From JANPCX01 sp050916095 (GTDB lineage Bacteria > Pseudomonadota > Gammaproteobacteria > Burkholderiales > Burkholderiaceae_C): DNA of 64,000 bases. Positions within the stretch are counted from its first letter, which is position 1. The number at the start of each line of letters is the position of its first letter. A model generated the notes under the pieces. That model was not told the DNA's origin and did no database searches. It was given only the letters and a program-made list of their open reading frames with translations. This document shows, piece by piece, positions 60,015 through 64,000 of this stretch. The stretch is taken from the NCBI GenBank assembly GCA_050916095.1, contig CP050901.1, forward strand, positions 1,178,001 to 1,242,000. The letters are read 5' to 3'. Both the position numbers and the translations under genes were made by a program.

Positions 60015-63000
60015 ATGAAGTTGTCTGACATTTCAATACGCCGCCCGGTCTTCGCGACGGTGATGTCCTTGTTGCTGGTGCTGCTGGGCGTGGTGTCGTT
60101 CTCCAAATTGCAGCTTCGGGAATATCCCCGCATTGACGTGCCGGTGGTGAATGTCTCTACCCGGTTGGTTGGGGCTTCATCCGAAGTGATTGAGTCCCAG
60201 GTCAGCAAAATCCTGGAAGACTCCATCTCCGGTATCGACGGCGTGGATGTGGTGACCTCGATTTCTCGGTCCGAGCGCAGCCAAATCACCGTCAGTTTCA
60301 AGTTAGAGAAAAATCCCGACAACGCGGCAGCCGATGTGCGCGACCGTGTGTCCCGCGTTCGTGGCCGCCTGCCGCAGGCGGTGGAAGAACCCGTCATTGC
60401 CAAGGTGGAAGCCGATGCCACCCCCACCATACAAATTGCGCTCAGCAGCCCCAGTTTGTCGCCGCTGCAGTTGTCCGATTTGGCCAACCGCGTGCTCAAA
60501 CCCAGGCTGCAAACCGTGCCGGGTGCGGCCGATGTGGTCATCAACGGCGAGCGCAAATTTGCCATGCGTATTTGGCTGGATGCCGACAAACTCTCTTCTT
60601 ATCGCCTCACGGTGCAAGACGTTGAAGACGCGCTGCGTCGGCAGAACCTCGAGGTGCCGGCTGGGCGCATTGAAAGCCAACAGCGAGAGTTCAACGTCAC
60701 CGCCCGAACCGACTTGAATACCGCCGCCCAGTTTGGCGAGGTGTCGCTCAAGGTCGTTAACGGCTATGCGGTTCGTTTGCGCGATGTGGCCCGCATCGCG
60801 GAGGGCCCCGCCGACGAACGCAGCAGCGTGCGTTTGAACGGTGTGCCCGCCATCTCGGTGGGGGTCATTCGCCAGGCCACGGCCAACCCGCTGGAAGTGG
60901 CCGATGGCGTGCGAAAAATTTTGCCCGTGGTGGCCCAAGACCTCCCCGCCAGCGTCAACGTGCAGGTCGCCAACGACAACGCGGTGTTCATTGAGCGCTC
61001 CATTGCGGCCGTGTACAAAACCATCGCCGAGGCCATGTTGCTGGTGGCGGTGGTGGTTTTTGTTTTCCTGCGGCACCTGCGTGCGGCGGTGATTCCACTC
61101 GTGACCATTCCCGTCAGTTTGATTGGCACGTTTGCGTTGATGGCATTGGCTGGTTTCACCATCAACACCTTGACGCTTTTGGCCCTGGTGCTGGCCATTG
61201 GTTTGGTGGTGGACGATGCCATCGTGGTGCTGGAGAATATTTTTAGGCACATCGAAGAAGGCATGGAGCCCTTTCAAGCCGCCTTGCGCGGGGCGCGTGA
61301 AATCGGATTCGCGGTGGTGGCCATGACGCTGACCCTGGCCGCTGTCTACGCGCCTTTGGTTTTCACGCCTGGTCGCACCGGACGTTTGTTTGTCGAGTTT
61401 GCGTTGACCTTGGCTGGCGCGGTGGTGGTGTCAGGTTTTGTGGCACTCACGTTGACGCCCATGATGTGCAGCAAATTGCTCAAGCATGAATCGCAGCCCA
61501 ATCGTTTTGATCGCGTGATGGAATACCTGCTAGGCGGTCTGACGAATGGCTACACCGCCAGCTTGCGTTGGGTGCTCATGGGAAAACGCCGGGCCGCTCC
61601 CAAGTTTTCCCACCCCCCTCGGGGGGCCTGGCGCGAAGCGACAGGTTCGGGGGCGCTATCAGGTCGCCGCTGGCTCGTGGTGCTGGCGATGCTGGCCAGT
61701 GCGGCTGGCAGTGTGTGGCTCTTCCTGAACGCTAAAAGTGAGTTGGCTCCACTGGAAGACCGTGGCGTGGTGGTCTCCAATGTGAATGCGCCTGACGGGT
61801 CCACCTTGGCCTACACCTCACGTTACTTGCTCGAGATTGAACGCATCGGCATGGAGTACCCTGAGTTTGACCGTGTGTTCACCGTCAGCGGCAACCCCAC
61901 GGTGTCGCAAGGCATTGCTTTTTTGCGTGCCAAAGACTGGGACGAACGAAGCAAAACCACGATCCAGTTGGCGCGCGAGTTGCAACCGCGTTTTGCGGGT
62001 TTGCCTGGGGTGACCGCATCGCCCATCACACCGCCAAGTTTGGGGCAGGGGTTTCGTGAGCGACCACTCAACTTCGTCATCGTCACCAGCGACAGCTACG
62101 ACAACCTGTCTCGTGTATCGCAACAGCTCATGGCCGAGATGGCCAAAAACCCTGGCCTGGTTCAGCCCGAAACCGATCTGCGCTTGAACAAACCCGAGAT
62201 CTTCCTGGAAGTTGACCGCGACCGTGCGGCCGATGCGGGCGTCAGCGTCGATCAAGTGGCCCGCACGGTGGAGACCATGCTGGGCGGGCGCAATGTCACG
62301 CGCTACAAACGTGATGCCGAGCAGTACGACGTCATCGTGCAAACAGAAAGCGCGGACCGCATCACGCCGGATCAAATTGACCACCTTTTTGTGCGCGGGC
62401 GCAACGACGTGATGTTGCCGCTGTCGTCCATTGTCAAGGTGCGCGAGGCCGTGAGTCCACGCGAGCTGAACCACTTCAACCAGCGCCGGTCGGTGACCAT
62501 CACGGCCAACCTCGCACCGGGTTATTCCTTGGGCGAGGCGCTTCAGTACATGGACGATGCGGCCAAAAAAGTGCTCAAACCCGGCTATGCCACTGAGCTT
62601 GGGGGCTCGTCACGCGAGTTTCGCGAATCCAGCAGCGCACTCGGTTTGGTGTTTGGTTTGTCAGCTCTCTTTATTTTCCTGGTGCTGGCGGCGCAGTTTG
62701 AAAGTTTTGTAGACCCTTTGATCATCATGACAGCCGTGCCGCTGTCGATGCTGGGTGCGTTGCTGGCCATGTACTGGACTGGCGGCACCCTCAATGTGTA
62801 CTCCAAGATTGGACTCATCACCTTGATCGGTCTCATCACCAAACATGGCATCTTGATCGTGGAGTTCAGCAACCAGCTGCGCCAGGAGGGCTTGCCCATG
62901 TTGGAGGCCCTCATCAAATCCAGCAGCATGCGCCTGCGCCCCATTTTGATGACCACCGGTGCCATGGTGTTGGGTGCGTTGCCTTTGGCCTTGGCGACAG

Positions 63001-63176
63001 GCGCGGGTGCCGAAAGCCGCCAGCAAATTGGCTGGGTCATCGTGGGTGGCATGAGTTTAGGTACGCTGCTCACGCTCTTTGTGGTGCCCACTGTTTACAG
63101 CCTCTTGGCCAGGCGCGGGGTGCCTGGTGCGGACCAAACGCCGTCCATTGATTCTCTGGCGCAAATTGATCACTGA
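60015..63176 (+). CDS. RND-family efflux inner-membrane transporter, with repeat-derived insertion
   Basis: The 1053-residue protein has the AcrB/MexB-like layout: an N-terminal helix (RRPVFATVMSLLLVLLGVVS), two large periplasmic loops, and twelve membrane segments including the proton-relay helix TLLALVLAIGLVVDDAIVVL. It forms a tripartite pump with the fusion protein upstream and an outer-membrane channel not present here. Residues about 521-549 (GKRRAAPKFSHPPRGAWREA) are the translation of an 80-bp dispersed repeat, placed in the cytoplasmic stretch between the two transporter halves. Without it the length is close to the usual 1025. Substrate unknown. Confidence 0.92.
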   Translation: MKLSDISIRRPVFATVMSLLLVLLGVVSFSKLQLREYPRIDVPVVNVSTRLVGASSEVIESQVSKILEDSISGIDGVDVVTSISRSERSQITVSFKLEKNPDNAAADVRDRVSRVRGRLPQAVEEPVIAKVEADATPTIQIALSSPSLSPLQLSDLANRVLKPRLQTVPGAADVVINGERKFAMRIWLDADKLSSYRLTVQDVEDALRRQNLEVPAGRIESQQREFNVTARTDLNTAAQFGEVSLKVVNGYAVRLRDVARIAEGPADERSSVRLNGVPAISVGVIRQATANPLEVADGVRKILPVVAQDLPASVNVQVANDNAVFIERSIAAVYKTIAEAMLLVAVVVFVFLRHLRAAVIPLVTIPVSLIGTFALMALAGFTINTLTLLALVLAIGLVVDDAIVVLENIFRHIEEGMEPFQAALRGAREIGFAVVAMTLTLAAVYAPLVFTPGRTGRLFVEFALTLAGAVVVSGFVALTLTPMMCSKLLKHESQPNRFDRVMEYLLGGLTNGYTASLRWVLMGKRRAAPKFSHPPRGAWREATGSGALSGRRWLVVLAMLASAAGSVWLFLNAKSELAPLEDRGVVVSNVNAPDGSTLAYTSRYLLEIERIGMEYPEFDRVFTVSGNPTVSQGIAFLRAKDWDERSKTTIQLARELQPRFAGLPGVTASPITPPSLGQGFRERPLNFVIVTSDSYDNLSRVSQQLMAEMAKNPGLVQPETDLRLNKPEIFLEVDRDRAADAGVSVDQVARTVETMLGGRNVTRYKRDAEQYDVIVQTESADRITPDQIDHLFVRGRNDVMLPLSSIVKVREAVSPRELNHFNQRRSVTITANLAPGYSLGEALQYMDDAAKKVLKPGYATELGGSSREFRESSSALGLVFGLSALFIFLVLAAQFESFVDPLIIMTAVPLSMLGALLAMYWTGGTLNVYSKIGLITLIGLITKHGILIVEFSNQLRQEGLPMLEALIKSSSMRLRPILMTTGAMVLGALPLALATGAGAESRQQIGWVIVGGMSLGTLLTLFVVPTVYSLLARRGVPGADQTPSIDSLAQIDH
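61574..61656. repeat. third copy of the 81-bp dispersed repeat, in frame inside the RND gene
   Basis: It runs from CATGGGAAAACGCCGGGCCG through CCCCCCTCGGGGGGCCTGGC to GCGACAGGTTCGGGGGCGCT, the same order as the two copies at 12416-12579 with a few substitutions. Confidence 0.93.
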
Positions 63177-63299
63177 GTGTTGATGCCCTTCAGGGCAGGG
63201 ATCCGTGTTTGGGTAAATGACTTTGATGTCAGGTCAACCCCCTCAAGCTCCCCCGCTGTGTACAAAGGAACGGCCTTGAATCCGGTTCTGGGCGCGCAT
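63177..63299. other. short intergenic region between convergent genes
   Basis: No gene. CCCTTCAGGG (63186-63195) could form a very short hairpin. No strong terminator is evident. Confidence 0.35.
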
Positions 63300-64000
63300 T
63301 CACATCAGCCGTTTCAATTTTTCCAAAAGCACATAGTCCTCTGACTGCTCGGTTTGAGCGACTGCTTCTTCCCGAGTCAGTCCTTTTCGGGCGAGGTGAC
63401 AGGTCATCTTGCCGCACTGTGTGCATGGGTGGTCTTGCATCCTGTTGATCACAGAAAAACGGTAGTCAATCTCGTATTCAAGAGTCGCAATCACGACGTT
63501 CTTTTGAGCCAGATTTAACGACTGCCACATCTGCCGGTCTACGCTGGTGGGGGCCTCAACAACGCGCGTCAAAACGAATTCCAACTCCATGCGGCCCAAT
63601 AAAACGGGCAGGAAAAAACGCAGCCCCTTTTTATCCATAAAACAATGGTGAGAAAAGAACTCATACTTTTCAAGTTCCTTTTTCAGCTGTCTCCAGTCTT
63701 CACGATCATCCAGGGCCTTCCTCTTTTGGTAGAGGGGGTCGTCTGGCTTCAAGTAATCATCTATGCAATCGGCCTCGTGAAAACCAATGCCATCTTCCAA
63801 TTTGACATCTTTGAAGGCGTCGGAGATTTCAAGCTCAAGCAGCTTGTGTCGAGTGTCGGTGGCGTCGGTGAGATTGCACCAAGTCTCATAGCCCAGGGCA
63901 TCGTCAACGGATGTGGTGATGCGTCTCTTTTCTTCGGTTGAAAAGCGCCCCCAGGTGTCCAGCAGCCCAGCGAAACGGGCCTCGAACTCGTCGTGCTGGC
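63300..64000 (-). CDS. DUF6714-like protein, 5' end outside the window
   Basis: The frame is open from the right edge to the stop at 63300 (at least 233 residues). It contains DDALGYETWCNLTDATDTRH near the edge, then LEDGIGFHEADCIDDYLKPD, FFSHHCFMDKKGLRFFLPVL and a C-terminal cysteine pair (HPCTQCGKMTCHLAR). The DUF6714 assignment (DGIGxxEADxID; a region with F-D-x-x-G-x-R-F-x-L-P) is from memory. Function unknown. The N-terminus lies beyond 64000, so the true start cannot be given. Confidence 0.7.
   Translation of the reverse strand, partial: QHDEFEARFAGLLDTWGRFSTEEKRRITTSVDDALGYETWCNLTDATDTRHKLLELEISDAFKDVKLEDGIGFHEADCIDDYLKPDDPLYQKRKALDDREDWRQLKKELEKYEFFSHHCFMDKKGLRFFLPVLLGRMELEFVLTRVVEAPTSVDRQMWQSLNLAQKNVVIATLEYEIDYRFSVINRMQDHPCTQCGKMTCHLARKGLTREEAVAQTEQSEDYVLLEKLKRLM

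Overview
The window looks like chromosome of a betaproteobacterium of the Comamonadaceae (order Burkholderiales). The basis is the GC-rich coding, the neighbourhoods minC-minD-minE, dnaX-ybaB-recR, gloB-methyltransferase-rnhA and DUF3348-DUF802-OmpA-DUF2894, and two families of short dispersed repeats that I associate with this family. No rRNA, tRNA or CRISPR array was seen.

Layout. 1-7.3 kb is a decayed integrative element: a tyrosine recombinase broken by two frameshifts, a large CHC2/Toprim/P-loop primase-ATPase, an XRE regulator on a divergent promoter with an inverted-repeat operator, a 422-residue protein that reads like several antitoxin tails joined together, and a ParDE module. 7.3-10.7 kb is a Mu/Tn7-type transposon (zinc-ribbon protein, DDE transposase, AAA ATPase, small acidic protein) that has cut off the 3' end of an RHS-like gene (10.6-12.2 kb). 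12.9-21.0 kb is a minus-strand operon for the non-flagellar type III secretion export apparatus, in the order sctO-P-Q-R-S-T-U-V. Its upstream side is lost in degenerate DNA and an insertion-sequence pile-up (21.6-27.7 kb): an IS3 remnant cut by an IS66 element, which was itself entered by an inverted IS66 copy that left a perfect 8-bp target duplication.

28.3-29.5 kb carries a pstS-like phosphate-binding protein. 30.2-35.4 kb is the four-gene DUF3348-DUF802-OmpA-DUF2894 operon, probably a MotAB/TolQR-like envelope system, in which at least three genes contain translated copies of dispersed repeats. 35.9-40.8 kb is an accessory patch: a DUF4143 ATPase, a Phd antitoxin whose toxin gene is broken by two stops and an IS5-type element with a 4-bp target duplication, a 164-bp miniature inverted-repeat element, and a two-gene cassette that could be an effector-immunity pair.

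41.3-64 kb is mostly core: minCDE, a TonB/TolA-like protein, a membrane protein, a bicupin and an AraC regulator with a stray AraC 3' fragment, a cytochrome P450, dnaX-ybaB-recR, a MAPEG protein, mltD, gloB, a methyltransferase, rnhA, and an RND efflux pair. In the RND pair the fusion-protein gene is frameshifted at a run of seven T, and the pump gene carries an in-frame 80-bp dispersed repeat. A partial DUF6714-like gene runs off the right edge.

The main unusual themes are short dispersed repeats expressed as protein segments, the antitoxin-tail concatemer, and repeated self-insertion of mobile elements around secretion and toxin genes.
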